A program made the translations under genes and the position numbers. Of a stretch of 33,164 nt of DNA, positions 32,899 through 33,164 are shown piece after piece. The notes beneath the pieces are model-generated. The model had not been told where the DNA came from, did not search any database, and saw nothing but the letters and a program-made list of their open reading frames with translations. Numbering within the stretch: the stretch's first letter is position 1; every line of letters begins with the position of its first letter. The stretch is from an uncultured Acetobacteraceae bacterium (GTDB taxonomy: Bacteria > Pseudomonadota > Alphaproteobacteria > Acetobacterales > Acetobacteraceae), in contig CAITUP010000169.1 in the NCBI GenBank assembly GCA_903895595.1, positions 1-33,164 of the forward strand. Direction: 5' to 3'.

Positions 32899-33164
32899 GC
32901 CAACACCGAACCGGTCTCCCGCATCCCCCGTCATGGTCGGGCCAGACCCGACCATCCCGGGCCAACAGGCCAACACCGAACCGGTTTCCCGCATCCCCCG
33001 TCATGGTCGGGCCAGACCCGACCATCCCGGGCCAACAGGGCAACACCGAACCGGTTTCCCGCATCCCCCGTCATGGTCGGGCCAGACCCGACCATCCCGG
33101 GCCAACAGGGCAACACCGAACTGGTTTCCCGCATCCCCCGTCATGGTCGGGCCAGACCCGACCA
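32899..33164. repeat. 70-bp tandem repeat array, continuing past the window
   Basis: CAACACCGAA recurs at 32901, 32971, 33041 and 33111, giving a 70-bp unit; three complete copies and a 54-bp partial copy are visible, differing at only a few positions. Each unit holds a 9-bp perfect inverted repeat ATGGTCGGG-CCAGA-CCCGACCAT (first copy 32933-32955). No unique spacers are present, so this is not a CRISPR array. Confidence 0.9.

Noticed and set aside
32899-33164. CRISPR array
   Set aside because: Units are contiguous 70-bp copies with no unique spacers and no cas genes nearby.

Overview
The window is GC-rich DNA with compact, overlapping genes. It looks like an alphaproteobacterial chromosome, most likely Rhodospirillales/Acetobacteraceae. 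This rests on family resemblance, codon and GC bias, many start/stop overlaps, and the core block rpoZ-rsh-acpS-lepB-rnc-era; no rRNA or other phylogenetic marker was available to test it.

Left part (about 0.4-17 kb) is accessory catabolism and transport. An alpha/beta hydrolase with a Cys nucleophile is coupled to a COG3618-type amidohydrolase (+). Converging on them is a long minus-strand run: SMP-30 lactonase, beta-propeller lactonase, an unusual protein with eight AT-hooks fused to a cupin, then a complete branched-chain-amino-acid-type ABC importer livKHMGF. An MFS carrier diverges from this run. Next come a minus-strand trio (phytanoyl-CoA-type dioxygenase, serine hydrolase, HpcH/HpaI aldolase) with a divergent amidohydrolase, a YgjP-like metalloprotease, and a divergent Asp/Asn-hydroxylase and sulfotransferase pair. 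The sulfotransferase carries a Nif11-like N-terminus.

Middle (about 18-21.5 kb) is mosaic. A ParA, a small ribbon-helix-helix-like protein and a flavodoxin-like protein form an overlapping minus-strand operon with repeated AT-rich boxes upstream. Behind it lies an imperfect palindromic element abutting the 5'-truncated remains of a colicin E3-type ribonuclease domain, coupled by ATGA to a small ORF that could be its immunity partner. An orphan amino-acid binding protein and a start-less DUF3828-like fragment follow.

Right part (about 21.5-32.2 kb) is core metabolism: accBC (fatty-acid synthesis), thiSG (thiazole synthesis) followed by a flavoprotein and a VOC protein, a secreted cupin, then omega subunit, (p)ppGpp synthetase/hydrolase, holo-ACP synthase, leader peptidase, RNase III and Era, mostly coupled. 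The last 930 bases contain no intact gene: a short DUF374-like acyltransferase remnant, a GC hairpin, a 27-28 bp inverted repeat, and a 70-bp tandem repeat array running off the end.

The strongest candidates for something new are the AT-hook/cupin fusion heading the liv operon, the decayed E3-type RNase and partner locus, and the Nif11-sulfotransferase/hydroxylase pair.
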